A stretch of 64,000 nt of DNA from Bacteroidaceae bacterium (GTDB lineage Bacteria; Bacteroidota; Bacteroidia; Bacteroidales; Bacteroidaceae), in the NCBI GenBank assembly GCA_017965425.1, contig JAGCPY010000045.1:1-64000 (forward strand). The letters are read 5' to 3'. This document shows positions 26,899 through 35,942 of the stretch, piece after piece. The notes under the pieces were generated by a model, which was not told the origin of the DNA, did not search any database, and was given only the letters and a program-made list of their open reading frames with translations. The translations under genes and the position numbers were made by a program. Every line of letters starts with the position of its first letter. Position 1 is the stretch's first letter.

Positions 26899-26930
26899 TT
26901 TGCTCAGGCCAAAGATTACCCCTACCTTTG
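26899..26930 (+). promoter_or_regulatory. Promoter of the PD-(D/E)XK gene
   Basis: TTTG (26899-26902), 20 bp, TACCTTTG (26923-26930): a textbook Bacteroidota promoter, 20 bp before the ATG at 26950. Confidence 0.75.
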
Positions 26931-26949
26931 CATCGCGTTAGTGACAGAT

Positions 26950-27852
26950 ATGACGGAACGCTATATCAACCCTTACACCGACTTCGGCTTTAAAAAGCTC
27001 TTCGGTACGGAGATGAACAAGGATTTGCTCATCAGTTTCCTTAATGCCTTATTCATTGGGCATGAGGTCATTCGTGATGTAACATACCTCAATGGTGAGC
27101 ATTTCGGCGAAAGCATATTGAATAGAAAAGCCATCTTCGACGTGTACTGCGAGAACGAACAGGGCGAGAAATTCATCGTAGAGATGCAGAAGGCCGAACA
27201 AAACTACTTCAAGGACCGCAGTATTTACTACTCCACCTTCCCCATCAGAGAGCAAGCCCCTCGTGGAGAATGGGACTTCCGCTTGAAGGCCGTCTATACC
27301 GTCGGCATCCTCAACTTCATATTCCCCGATGACGAGTACAGTTCCGAGTGTTTCCACCATGAAGTCAAGCTGATGGATACAGCGGACAAGCATGTCTTCT
27401 ATGACAAGCTGACTTTCGTTTACATCGAAATGCCGAAGTTCAACAAGACTGAAGACCAGTTGTTGACGATGTTCGACAAATGGTTATTTGTCTTGCGTAA
27501 TCTCTCCCGCCTCATGGAACGTCCCGCCGCCCTGCAGGAACGCATCTTCACCAAGCTCTTCGAGCAGGCCGAGATAGCCCACTTCACGCCAAAAGACGCT
27601 TGGGAGTACGAAGAGAGCGTCAAAGTGTATCGGGACCTGACGAACGTCGTTGACACCGCCGAGCGAAAAGGACTCGAAAAAGGACGTATTGAAGGACGTA
27701 AAGAAGGACGAGAAGAAGGACGAGAAGAAGAGAAGACCGCCACCGTGCATCGGCTATTTGAGATGGGGCTCTCCATAGAACAGATCGTACAGGGCACAGC
27801 GCTAAAAGAATCTGTCATCCGCGAAATCTTACAAAAACAAGTCAACACATGA
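26950..27852 (+). CDS. Rpn/PD-(D/E)XK nuclease family protein (transposase-like)
   Basis: 300 aa from the ATG at 26950 (MTERYINPYTDFGFKKLFG); the upstream in-frame ATG at 26845 lies before the promoter. Family motifs: NPYTDFGFKKLFG at the start, then RKAIFDVYCENEQGEKFIVEM with the D...E-x-Q of the PD-(D/E)XK core, and YYSTFPIREQAPRGEWDF. A charged C-terminal region (KGRIEGRKEGREEGREEEK) and a short HTH-like end (GLSIEQIVQGTAL) are usual. These proteins are multicopy, linked to DNA rearrangement (RpnA type). No terminal inverted repeats seen. Confidence 0.85.
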   Translation: MTERYINPYTDFGFKKLFGTEMNKDLLISFLNALFIGHEVIRDVTYLNGEHFGESILNRKAIFDVYCENEQGEKFIVEMQKAEQNYFKDRSIYYSTFPIREQAPRGEWDFRLKAVYTVGILNFIFPDDEYSSECFHHEVKLMDTADKHVFYDKLTFVYIEMPKFNKTEDQLLTMFDKWLFVLRNLSRLMERPAALQERIFTKLFEQAEIAHFTPKDAWEYEESVKVYRDLTNVVDTAERKGLEKGRIEGRKEGREEGREEEKTATVHRLFEMGLSIEQIVQGTALKESVIREILQKQVNT

Positions 27853-27907
27853 CTACAGACATCCATTTAATTATTAACCCTTTTTATTAACTTAACTTTA
27901 ACAACAA

Positions 27908-30900
27908 ATGAAGAAAATCAAACTTCTTCTCGCCGCCATGGCGGCGATGTTCACGATGGGCGCAAACGCACAATCGTGGACGGCTTCCGAGGTTGGAGCA
28001 GGTAATTTCTACCTCTACAACGTCGGTAAAGGTCAGTTCTTAACAAGAGGCAACGGCTATGGTACTCAGGCCAGCGTTAGTGCTAACAGCGCACTGACGT
28101 TGACTGTTGAGGAGTACGACGGTGCCTACAAACTCTGCACCAATATTAATGGTTCGGGCAAGGGTTTAGAACGCCTCGGCGATCCTGTTATCTACACAGA
28201 CCAGTCTGCCAACAAGAACTCCACCTGGACTTTCACGAAGGTGGCCGATGCCAGCAACGGACCTATCTACACCATCGTCTCCAAGGACAACCATGGCGGT
28301 GGTGCTGGCTCGTATATGACGGCCAGTGCTGACAACACCATCGTAGGCCCCGCCGATGCTGTGACCGACGACTACGGCCGTTGGCAGCTTGTCCAGGCAT
28401 GGGTTACGAATTCTATGCCTGTAAGTGACGCAAGCGGCTGGACGACTTCCCTGACCCCGACCTTCGATGGTAACCAAGTTTGCGCCGAGTTCTGGAATAA
28501 GAGTGGCGCCTCCATCAAACAGACTGTGAACAACCTGCCCGCTGGTAGCTACGATCTCATCGCCGTGGCATTCACCCGCACTGGCATGACGGCTACCCTC
28601 AATGCAGGTTCCAACACCATGAGCATCGCCACCGCCAGCACCGACGAGGCTAACAATCGTGGTCAAGCCAACACTTGGTTCAATAACGGCAATGGCGTGA
28701 ACACGCTTGCGTTCACCCACGCCGGAGGAAGCCTCGAGATTGGTCTGACTGCTGACAATGCCAATGGCGACCACTGGTTGGTATGGCGCTCGTTCGTGCT
28801 CATCTACAAGGGTCTTGACCTCTCTGAGTTGAAGGCTGCCCTTCAGGCTCAGATTGATGCCGTTTCTGCTCTCCAAGGCACCACCACCACAGCTGCTTAC
28901 AATGCTGCCAAGAACTATGCAGAAAGTATCGACATGGATGCCCTGACATCAGAAGAAGAAATCTCCGCAGCAGCTACCGAACTGTCAAGCTTTATTGATG
29001 CCGCTAAGACATTGCAAAGTGCATACGCTAACTACAACACCATCAAGGCTGCTGTAGAGGCTCTTGACGACGATGCTACCGTCTTCACGGGCAGTGCAGT
29101 TGACGTATCTGCTGCTGACGCTGCTGTGGAAGCTGCTACAACGGCCGAAGGAATCAACGCTGCCATTGATCAGCTGCGCAATGCTGCTGGTAACTTCTTG
29201 TCTTCTGTTACCCTAAACGAAGGCAAGCGTTTCGACATTACCAACATTTACCTCACTAATCCTGATTTTGAAGTTCCCACTGCCAATGGTGTTCTTCCTC
29301 CAGGATGGAATATCACCATTACAGGTCAGAACTGCGGACAGCAGAACCGTACCGATACCAATCCTGAAACGTCTTTGGCCATCACAAACTTCATTGAAGC
29401 GTGGCATCCAAGCCAGCTGGGTAATGGTGTGATTGCTCAGACCGTGAGTAGCCTGCCCGAAGGAACCTACGTCCTCGAGTGTGATGCTTCAATCTGCCAC
29501 GATCCCGCAGGTGCTGATGATATCACTGGTGCTAACCTCTTCGTTCAGTCGAGTTTGAAGAAGGAAGTTTCTGATCCCATCAGTAACGTTCGCCTCTACA
29601 TTAAACATTACGATGTCACCTTCTCTCACGGTGGTAGTGGTTCTGTGACATTTGGCCTTGAAGCCAATAACACAAATGCCAACTGGCTCAGCGCTGATAA
29701 TTTCAAAGTATATTATGCAGGTGGTGTTGACCTTTCAATTTATGCGACCTCTCTTGCTGAAGCTGTTGCTGATTTTGAAGCATTGGAGTCTGTTTCCGAT
29801 GCTACGGATTATGCAACCTACAAGGCTATCGTTGATGAAAACAACAAGACTTGGAACAATTCTGCCGAGTATCAAGCTGCAATCGATGCAGTTCATGGTG
29901 CTACCAATGACTTGAAAGCCGCTAATGATGCAAGGGCTGCTTTGGTTGCTGCCAAGGATGAATTAGCCAAGGCTGTTACCGCTGCCGCTGCTGTAGAAGG
30001 CACTGTTCCTGCTGCTGCTTATGCTGCTTTGGATGCTGTTGTTACTGAACAGAACAAGACTTATGACACAACTGATGAGTACAACGATGCAACCTCTGCC
30101 ATCAACACAGCTATTACTGCGGCAACTGCTCTGAAACCAAACTATGACGCATTCAAGACTCTGAAGGCCAGTGCCAATGCTCTTGTTGCTGTTGATAATG
30201 ACAACAACACCGCCAATGGTGAACTCACCAATGCTATTTCTGAAGCCAATACAGCTGTTGAGGCTGCTACAGATGCTGATGCCATCGCTACAACTACCAC
30301 TGACTTGAAGGCTGCTATGGTTACTTACGCTGGTGCTGCTAATCCTGTCGGTGATGGTGCTCAGTTTGACCTTACCTTCATGCTGACCAATCCTGATTTG
30401 ACCAACTGCACTGGATGGGCGCCCGCTGATGGATGGTACAACGACCAGAATCAGCCCACACAGAACAGTCAGGTAATGAATAGCAATAACGCTGTTGCTA
30501 ACACTGCTGATCCCTCCAAGTTTGCTTTCTACGAGTACTGGAGTTCTAATACAGAAGCAACAGAAGGCTTCACGGTATATCAGAAAGTAACCCTTCCCGA
30601 AGGCACCTATAAGATGACCGCTCTTGCTGTTGCTGGTTATGGTGGCGGCCACCGTTATGGCATCGGTACGGATGATGGCGGTCAGCCTGGTTCCGTTTCT
30701 TCCGAGGATCACAAGAACATTACCTTCTCCGCTGGTGAAACCGACGGAACTCAGATTACTACCACCACCCTTGAGGATGCATCCATTGAGTTCATCAACG
30801 ATCAGACTCAGGAAGTGAAGATTGGTCTGAAGGCTCACGCTGGCAACACCTCCAACTGGATGGGTATCGGTTATGTACAGCTCTTCAAGGTTCCTGCAGC

Positions 30901-31549
30901 TGCTGTGGTCACTATCGATGAGAATGTAGACTTCACACCTGTAGACGTGGCTGCTAATGTTGAACTGAAGCGTACCTTCGTGGCTGACAAGTGGAACACC
31001 TTCGTCGTTCCTTTCGCTATTACCAATGCAGAGCTGAAAGCAGCCTTTGGTGACAATGTGGCTGTTGCTGAATACAGCGATGGTGGTGAGAGCGCAAATG
31101 CTGCTGCTGTCAACTTCAACACAATGGACACTCCTTCCATTTTAGCAAACCGTCCTGTGCTCATCAAGGTTGAGACCAATGCAACAGAGTTCAGCTTCAC
31201 TGGCAAGACAATGGCTGCTGCTAAGTTTGCTCCTGGCACATATTACACCTTCGTTGGTAACTATGCGGCTAACTTCCAGATTCCAGAAAACAACTACTTC
31301 ATCAGCGGTGATAAGCTGTGGAAGAGCGCAGGTGCAACCACCATCAAGGGTACCCGTGCTTATCTGGCAGTTAGAAATCCTAACGCTTCTACAGAGGTCA
31401 AGCTCTTCATCGATGGTGTAGAGACTGGCATCAACGAGATTGCTGACAATCCAGTTGAAAACGGCACTATCTTCAACCTTGCTGGTCAGCGTGTGAACAA
31501 GGCTCAGAAGGGCATCTTCATCATCAACGGCAAGAAGGTGATTAAGTAA
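27908..31549 (+). CDS. Large secreted surface protein with carbohydrate-binding-like domains
   Basis: 1213 aa. Signal peptide MKKIKLLLAAMAAMFTMGANAQ. Rough layout: beta-trefoil-like region (22-145, SWTASEVGAGNFYLYNVGKG), three jelly-roll-like domains (about 150-300, 445-605, 820-1000; LTNPDFEVP, LPEGTYVLECDA, LPEGTYKMTALA), Ala-rich helical FIVAR-like spacers (305-440 and 610-815), a beta domain, and a tail FNLAGQRVNKAQKGIFIING ending KKVIK. The tail matches Prevotella C-terminal sorting-type sequences, suggesting export by a type IX-like route (inference). No catalytic motif. Likely binds glycans or host surface. Codon use and Ala richness differ from its neighbours. Confidence 0.75.
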   Translation: MKKIKLLLAAMAAMFTMGANAQSWTASEVGAGNFYLYNVGKGQFLTRGNGYGTQASVSANSALTLTVEEYDGAYKLCTNINGSGKGLERLGDPVIYTDQSANKNSTWTFTKVADASNGPIYTIVSKDNHGGGAGSYMTASADNTIVGPADAVTDDYGRWQLVQAWVTNSMPVSDASGWTTSLTPTFDGNQVCAEFWNKSGASIKQTVNNLPAGSYDLIAVAFTRTGMTATLNAGSNTMSIATASTDEANNRGQANTWFNNGNGVNTLAFTHAGGSLEIGLTADNANGDHWLVWRSFVLIYKGLDLSELKAALQAQIDAVSALQGTTTTAAYNAAKNYAESIDMDALTSEEEISAAATELSSFIDAAKTLQSAYANYNTIKAAVEALDDDATVFTGSAVDVSAADAAVEAATTAEGINAAIDQLRNAAGNFLSSVTLNEGKRFDITNIYLTNPDFEVPTANGVLPPGWNITITGQNCGQQNRTDTNPETSLAITNFIEAWHPSQLGNGVIAQTVSSLPEGTYVLECDASICHDPAGADDITGANLFVQSSLKKEVSDPISNVRLYIKHYDVTFSHGGSGSVTFGLEANNTNANWLSADNFKVYYAGGVDLSIYATSLAEAVADFEALESVSDATDYATYKAIVDENNKTWNNSAEYQAAIDAVHGATNDLKAANDARAALVAAKDELAKAVTAAAAVEGTVPAAAYAALDAVVTEQNKTYDTTDEYNDATSAINTAITAATALKPNYDAFKTLKASANALVAVDNDNNTANGELTNAISEANTAVEAATDADAIATTTTDLKAAMVTYAGAANPVGDGAQFDLTFMLTNPDLTNCTGWAPADGWYNDQNQPTQNSQVMNSNNAVANTADPSKFAFYEYWSSNTEATEGFTVYQKVTLPEGTYKMTALAVAGYGGGHRYGIGTDDGGQPGSVSSEDHKNITFSAGETDGTQITTTTLEDASIEFINDQTQEVKIGLKAHAGNTSNWMGIGYVQLFKVPAAAVVTIDENVDFTPVDVAANVELKRTFVADKWNTFVVPFAITNAELKAAFGDNVAVAEYSDGGESANAAAVNFNTMDTPSILANRPVLIKVETNATEFSFTGKTMAAAKFAPGTYYTFVGNYAANFQIPENNYFISGDKLWKSAGATTIKGTRAYLAVRNPNASTEVKLFIDGVETGINEIADNPVENGTIFNLAGQRVNKAQKGIFIINGKKVIK

Positions 31550-31592
31550 GCCGACGAACCTCATGTTAAACTCAGAAATTCTACAAAAGAAT

Positions 31593-31769
31593 ATGAAAAA
31601 GAACTATATGGCTCCAGCGCTGTTCGAGCAGCTCGTACAGGCTGAACAAATGATTGCGAACAGCATCACAAGTGTTGGCGGTAACGCAGGCATCCAAATG
31701 GGTGATGGCGAAGCTCCTACAGCTGCAGATGTGAAGGGCAACCCCTTCGGTGAAAGCATCTTCGAATAA
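31593..31769 (+). CDS. Small protein following the surface protein gene
   Basis: 58 aa from the ATG at 31593 (MKKNYMAPALFEQLVQAEQM); an earlier ATG at 31563 is less likely. It belongs to a loose set of short Bacteroidota proteins that begin K-K-x-Y-x-x-P and contain a hydrophobic helix ending in IANS, followed by a Gly/Asp-rich acidic tail (GGNAGIQMGDGEAP, NPFGESIFE). Function unknown. It lies 44 bp after the surface protein and just before a strong terminator, so both are on one transcript. Confidence 0.65.
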   Translation: MKKNYMAPALFEQLVQAEQMIANSITSVGGNAGIQMGDGEAPTAADVKGNPFGESIFE

Positions 31770-31788
31770 ACTCATTTATTCCTCTTTT

Positions 31789-31830
31789 CATCGGGAGTGG
31801 CCATCACGGCCACTCCCGATGTGTTTTATA
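31789..31830 (+). terminator. Strong rho-independent terminator
   Basis: Perfect 14-bp stem CATCGGGAGTGGCC / GGCCACTCCCGATG with a 5-nt loop, followed by TGTTTTATAT. Ends the surface protein transcript and separates it from thrA. Confidence 0.9.
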
Positions 31831-31877
31831 TGTTACATTTTTGTGGTTTCCATCACTATTATTCAGAAAAAAAAGAC

Positions 31878-31885
31878 TACCTTTG
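31878..31885 (+). promoter_or_regulatory. thrA -7 element
   Basis: TACCTTTG 25 bp before the thrA ATG. No good -33 TTTG at the normal distance. The leader would be about 20 nt, with no room for a Thr/Ile leader peptide. Confidence 0.55.
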
Positions 31886-31910
31886 CACCCAAAATCATAA
31901 CGGTACACAC

Positions 31911-34340
31911 ATGAAAGTCCTGAAATTCGGCGGAAGCAGCGTTGGCTCCACGGAAAGTATTCTGAACGTTAAAAAGATTGTTGAGGCACAGACAGAACCG
32001 GTCATCGTGGTCGTTTCGGCACTTGGTGGCATCACGGACAAGCTTCTCCGCACGAGCCAGCTGGCCGTGAACGGCGACGTGGCTTATCTGACGGCTTACG
32101 CAGAGATGGCTCAACGTCATCACACGATGATTGAAGGTGTCATCCCTGCCGGCCCCGAGCGCGACTGCCTCATCCGTGCGGTTGATGGCTTGCTGGAAGA
32201 GCTGCGTAGCATCTTCCAAGGCGTCTATCTCATCCGCGACCTCTCGCCCAAGACCCAAGCCGCCATCGTCAGCTATGGAGAACGTCTGAGCAGTCGCATT
32301 GTCGCTACGCTCGTCACAGACGCACGCTGGTATGACAGCCGCGAATTCATCAAGACAGAGGTGAAAGGCGGACGCTCCTTGTTGGCCAGCGAACTGACCA
32401 AACGCCTTGTCTGCGAAACGTGGCGAGAGATACCGAAGGTGTCGCTCGTACCTGGTTTCATCAGCACCGATGCAGACAGCGGCGAAGTGACGAATCTCGG
32501 TCGCGGTGGTTCGGACTACACAGCCAGCATCATCGCTGCCGCCCTTGGTGCCAGCGTACTGGAGATCTGGACCGACGTGGATGGTTTCATGACGGCAGAT
32601 CCACGTGTCATCTCTTCGGCTTACGTGATTCCCGAACTCAGTTATGTCGAAGCGATGGAGTTGTGCAACTTCGGTGCCAAGGTTGTCTATCCTCCCACCA
32701 TCTACCCCGTCTGTGTCAAAGAAATCCCCATCCTTATCAAGAACACCTTCAACCCCGAAGCTCCCGGCACCATCATCAAGAAAGACGTGGCCGACGACAG
32801 CCGCTCCATCAAGGGCATCAGCAGCATCAAAGGCACGACGCTCATCACCGTCAGTGGCCTCTCGATGGTGGGTGTCATCGGTGTGAACCGCCGCATCTTC
32901 TCGGTGTTGGCAGAGAATGGCATCTCGGTGTTCATGGTCTCTCAGGCTTCTTCCGAGAACAGCACCAGCATCGGTGTGCGCGACGAGGACAGCGCTGCTG
33001 CCTGCCGCGTCCTGAACGACGAATTTGCCAAGGAGATAGAAACAGGCGCCATGTTCCGGATGCAAGCCGAAGGCGGCTTGGCGACTGTCGCTGTCGTAGG
33101 CGAGAACATGAAACACACCCCGGGCATTGCAGGTAAGCTTTTCGGCACCCTCGGACGCTCCGGCATCAGCGTCATCGCCTGCGCACAAGGTGCTTCGGAA
33201 ACCAACATCTCTTTCGTCGTCGATTCACAATATCTGCGCAAGACACTCAACGTCATCCACGACGCTTTCTTCCTTTCTGAATACCAGGTCCTCAACCTCT
33301 TCCTTTGCGGCGTGGGCACCGTGGGCGCATCGCTCATCGGACAGATTGCCTCTCAGCAGGAAAAGCTCATGCGTGAACAAGGCTTGAAATTGAACATCGT
33401 AGGGCTGGCCAGCAGCCGCAAAGCCGTCTTCAGCCGTGAGGGACTCGACCTCAGCCATTACAAAGAACTCTTGCAGGACGCTCCAGAGAGCGACATCCAG
33501 CGTTTGCACGACGAGGTCGTCGGGATGAATATTTTCAATTCCGTCTTCGTCGATTGCACGGCGTCACCAGAGGTGGCCGGACTGTACAAAGATTTCCTGG
33601 AGCATAACGTCAACATCGTAGCCGCCAACAAGATTGCCGCCAGCTCTGACTATGCCAACTACCACGAACTGAAAACCATCGCACAGCGCAGGGGCGTCAA
33701 GTTCCTTTTCGAGACCAACGTGGGTGCCGGCCTTCCCATCATCCGCACCATCAACGACCTCATCCACAGTGGCGACAAAATCCTGCGCATTGAGGCCGTA
33801 CTCAGCGGAACACTCAACTATATCTTCAACAAGATCAGTGCCGACGTACCTTTCTCCGAAACCGTCCGCATGGCCAAGGAAGAAGGTTACAGCGAACCCG
33901 ACCCACGCATCGACCTCAGCGGCAAGGATGTCATCCGCAAACTGGTCATCCTCACTCGCGAGGCTGGCTACCAGATAGAGCAAGCTGACGTGGAAGCCGA
34001 CCTGTTCATCCCGCAGTCACTCTTCTGCGGTGATGTCGAGACGTTCTGGCAAAACCTGCCACAGCTCGATTCAGACTTTGAGCAACGCCGTTGTCTCTTG
34101 GAAGCCGAGGGCAAACGCTGGCGTTTCGTGGCCAAATACGAAGATGGCCATGCCCAGGTAAGCCTCGCAGAGATTCCACAGGGACATCCTTTCTATAGCC
34201 TCGAAGGCAGCAACAACATCGTCATGCTGACGACCGAACGCTATCGCGAATACCCCATGCTCATCCAAGGTTACGGAGCCGGAGCCAGCGTCACCGCTGC
34301 CGGAGTGTTTGCAGATATCATGAGCATCGCTAATATATAA
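31911..34340 (+). CDS. thrA: Bifunctional aspartate kinase-homoserine dehydrogenase
   Basis: 809 aa from the ATG at 31911 (MKVLKFGGSSVGSTESIL); the longer frame from 31797 crosses a terminator and the -7 box. Aspartate kinase 1-300: KFGGSSVG, GRGGSDYTASI, EIWTDVDGFMTADPR. Two ACT-like regions (GTTLITVSGLSMVGVIGV; ATVAVVGENMKHTPGIAGK). Homoserine dehydrogenase from about 465: NLFLCGVGTVGASLI, ANKIAASSDYANYHEL, FLFETNVGAGLPIIRTINDL, VLSGTLNYIFN, GYSEPDPRIDLSGKDVIRKL. It performs the first and third steps from aspartate to threonine. First gene of thrA-apgM-thrC, 4 bp before the next. Confidence 0.96.
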   Translation: MKVLKFGGSSVGSTESILNVKKIVEAQTEPVIVVVSALGGITDKLLRTSQLAVNGDVAYLTAYAEMAQRHHTMIEGVIPAGPERDCLIRAVDGLLEELRSIFQGVYLIRDLSPKTQAAIVSYGERLSSRIVATLVTDARWYDSREFIKTEVKGGRSLLASELTKRLVCETWREIPKVSLVPGFISTDADSGEVTNLGRGGSDYTASIIAAALGASVLEIWTDVDGFMTADPRVISSAYVIPELSYVEAMELCNFGAKVVYPPTIYPVCVKEIPILIKNTFNPEAPGTIIKKDVADDSRSIKGISSIKGTTLITVSGLSMVGVIGVNRRIFSVLAENGISVFMVSQASSENSTSIGVRDEDSAAACRVLNDEFAKEIETGAMFRMQAEGGLATVAVVGENMKHTPGIAGKLFGTLGRSGISVIACAQGASETNISFVVDSQYLRKTLNVIHDAFFLSEYQVLNLFLCGVGTVGASLIGQIASQQEKLMREQGLKLNIVGLASSRKAVFSREGLDLSHYKELLQDAPESDIQRLHDEVVGMNIFNSVFVDCTASPEVAGLYKDFLEHNVNIVAANKIAASSDYANYHELKTIAQRRGVKFLFETNVGAGLPIIRTINDLIHSGDKILRIEAVLSGTLNYIFNKISADVPFSETVRMAKEEGYSEPDPRIDLSGKDVIRKLVILTREAGYQIEQADVEADLFIPQSLFCGDVETFWQNLPQLDSDFEQRRCLLEAEGKRWRFVAKYEDGHAQVSLAEIPQGHPFYSLEGSNNIVMLTTERYREYPMLIQGYGAGASVTAAGVFADIMSIANI

Positions 34341-34344
34341 AACC

Positions 34345-35604
34345 ATGAAACACCTCATCATCCTCGGTGACGGCATGGCCGACTGGCATGTCCCGTCTCT
34401 CGGAGGCAAGACCCTCCTGCAATATGCCGACACGCCCGCGATGGACTGGCTGGCCCGCAACGGTCGCTGCGGCCTCTTGAAGACCGTTCCCGATGGGTTC
34501 CATCCAGGTTCAGAGGTTGCCAACAGCAGCATTCTTGGCTACGACCAGCACCTTGTCTATGAAGGACGTGGTCCGCTCGAAGCCGCCAGCATTGGTGTGG
34601 ACTTGCAACCTGGTGACCTCGCCCTGCGCTGCAACCTCGTGTGCATCGAAGGCGACATCCTCAAGAATCATTCGTGCGGCAGGCTCGAGACCGAAGAGGG
34701 CGACCAGCTCATTCGTTTCCTCAACGAACATCTTGCCAACGACCGCATCCATTTCTACACCGGTGTGCAATACCGCCACCTTCTCGTTATCAAGGGAGGC
34801 AACAAGCACATCCAATGCACTCCACCCCACGACGTGCCGGGGCAGACGTGGAGAGACAAGGTTCCCTCTCCGCTTCCCCAAGAGGGAGAAGGTGCTCATC
34901 CCTTGACCACCGGAGGAGAACAGCCGCTATCAGCCGCAGAAACAGCCGACCTGCTGCTAGACCTCATCCTTCGTTCCCAGCAGATTCTTCCCAACCACCC
35001 TTTAAATATAGAACGCGCGCGCGAAGGCAAAGACATGGCCTCCAGCATCTGGCCGTGGGGCGGTGGCTATCGTCCACAGATGATTCCCTTGACCGAGCGT
35101 TTCCATGAACAGATACACCGTGGCAGCGTTATCACCGCGGTCGATCTCATCCGCGGCATTGGACGCTATGCTGGCCTGAACGTCATCAACGTCCCCGGTG
35201 CCACAGGCCTCTACGACACCAACTACGAGGGCAAGGCACAAGCCGCCATCGATGCCTTCCGTCGAGGCGACGATTTCGTCTATCTCCACGTCGAGGCTTC
35301 CGACGAGGCGGGTCACGACAGCTCCATACCTCTGAAGCTCAAGACCATCGAGTATCTGGACAAGAGGCTGATCCAACCAATCTTGGAGCAGGTGGATTTT
35401 CCCCTCTCCATCGCCCTCCTGCCCGACCATCCTACACCTTGCGAGCACCGCACCCACACCGCCGAACCCATTCCCTTCGCCATCTACTATCCAGGCATTG
35501 AGCCCGATGGCGTGCAGACGTTCGACGAGGATGCTGCCAAGGAAGGCAGCTACGGATTGCTCAAAGGCGACGAGTTCATAAAAGAGTTCATGAGTATCTT
35601 ATGA
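34345..35604 (+). CDS. ApgM-type phosphoglycerate mutase homologue, probable homoserine kinase
   Basis: 419 aa. Alkaline-phosphatase-fold metal motifs: LIILGDGMADW at the start, catalytic Ser in EVANSSILGYD, VEASDEAGHDSS, ALLPDHPTPCEHRTHTAEP. The family is named cofactor-independent phosphoglycerate mutase, but in Bacteroidota this gene stands between thrA and thrC where no classical thrB exists, so homoserine kinase activity is the likely role (known proposal plus context). Residues about 172-190 (VPSPLPQEGEGAHPL) are encoded by a G/C-tract repeat that seems to have entered the gene in frame. Confidence 0.85.
   Translation: MKHLIILGDGMADWHVPSLGGKTLLQYADTPAMDWLARNGRCGLLKTVPDGFHPGSEVANSSILGYDQHLVYEGRGPLEAASIGVDLQPGDLALRCNLVCIEGDILKNHSCGRLETEEGDQLIRFLNEHLANDRIHFYTGVQYRHLLVIKGGNKHIQCTPPHDVPGQTWRDKVPSPLPQEGEGAHPLTTGGEQPLSAAETADLLLDLILRSQQILPNHPLNIERAREGKDMASSIWPWGGGYRPQMIPLTERFHEQIHRGSVITAVDLIRGIGRYAGLNVINVPGATGLYDTNYEGKAQAAIDAFRRGDDFVYLHVEASDEAGHDSSIPLKLKTIEYLDKRLIQPILEQVDFPLSIALLPDHPTPCEHRTHTAEPIPFAIYYPGIEPDGVQTFDEDAAKEGSYGLLKGDEFIKEFMSIL
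34860..34925. repeat. Repeat-derived in-frame insert in apgM-like gene
   Basis: CCCTCTCCGCTTCCCCAAGA with a pairing GAGGGAGAAGG, like the intergenic elements at 15579 and 16798. It encodes a Pro/Gly-rich loop and keeps the frame. Confidence 0.5.
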
Positions 35605-35717
35605 TGAACGCAATGTCCTATCAGATGAGGAATGCTTTTGCCCCTTCAGGGCGAATATACCGTGGACCTCTGTACCCAGGGCGATGCCCTGGGCTGACTG
35701 CTCATTGGCCTTACAGG
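35601..35717 (+). repeat. REP-like palindromic repeat, copy 2
   Basis: Inverted copy of 26660-26775: ATGATGAACGC, TTTTGCCCCTTCAGGGCGAA, ACCGTGGACCTCTGTACCCA, GGGCGATGCCCTGGG. It starts at the apgM-like gene stop codon and could fold on the mRNA ahead of thrC. Confidence 0.75.
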
Positions 35718-35840
35718 CCGCTCTATACGGCTTGCTCATTCGCCTTATAGGTCGCTCGATTCTGCTTGCTTATTGAGTCTTTCAGGCTACTCAATAATGA
35801 CTGCTCATTGGTCTTACAGGCTTTTCAAGACTGCTTGCTC
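35698..35840 (+). repeat. Degenerate 33-36-bp tandem repeats
   Basis: Four units that begin CTGCTCATT or CTTGCT(C/T)ATT and contain a short palindrome such as GGCCTTACAGGCC (units near 35698, 35731, 35765, 35801). They continue the REP-like element. The rest of the 338-bp gap 35605-35942 is a G/C-tract fragment before thrC (35889-35935). Not a CRISPR: no constant spacers. Confidence 0.6.
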
Positions 35841-35942
35841 ATACATTCGAACTTAAATCATTAAGCCAAGTAATATTCATCCTCGATAATGCCCTCTCCC
35901 CCCTCCCTAACAGGGAAAGGGCAAGAGAAGAAGCCTACGTTT

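Noticed and set aside
26845-27852. Insertion sequence around the PD-(D/E)XK protein
   Set aside because: No terminal inverted repeats or target duplication visible; the nearby repeat is a REP-like element shared with other spacers.
31797-31910. N-terminal extension of the thrA frame
   Set aside because: Runs through a terminator hairpin and the -7 promoter box; the KFGGSSVG start at 31911 is the true one.
31863-33188. 441-codon minus-strand open frame opposite thrA
   Set aside because: Antisense shadow of thrA; His/Asp-rich composition with no family resemblance.
35698-35840. Possible CRISPR array from repeated CTGCTCATT units
   Set aside because: Units are degenerate and directly adjacent, with no unique spacers and no cas genes.
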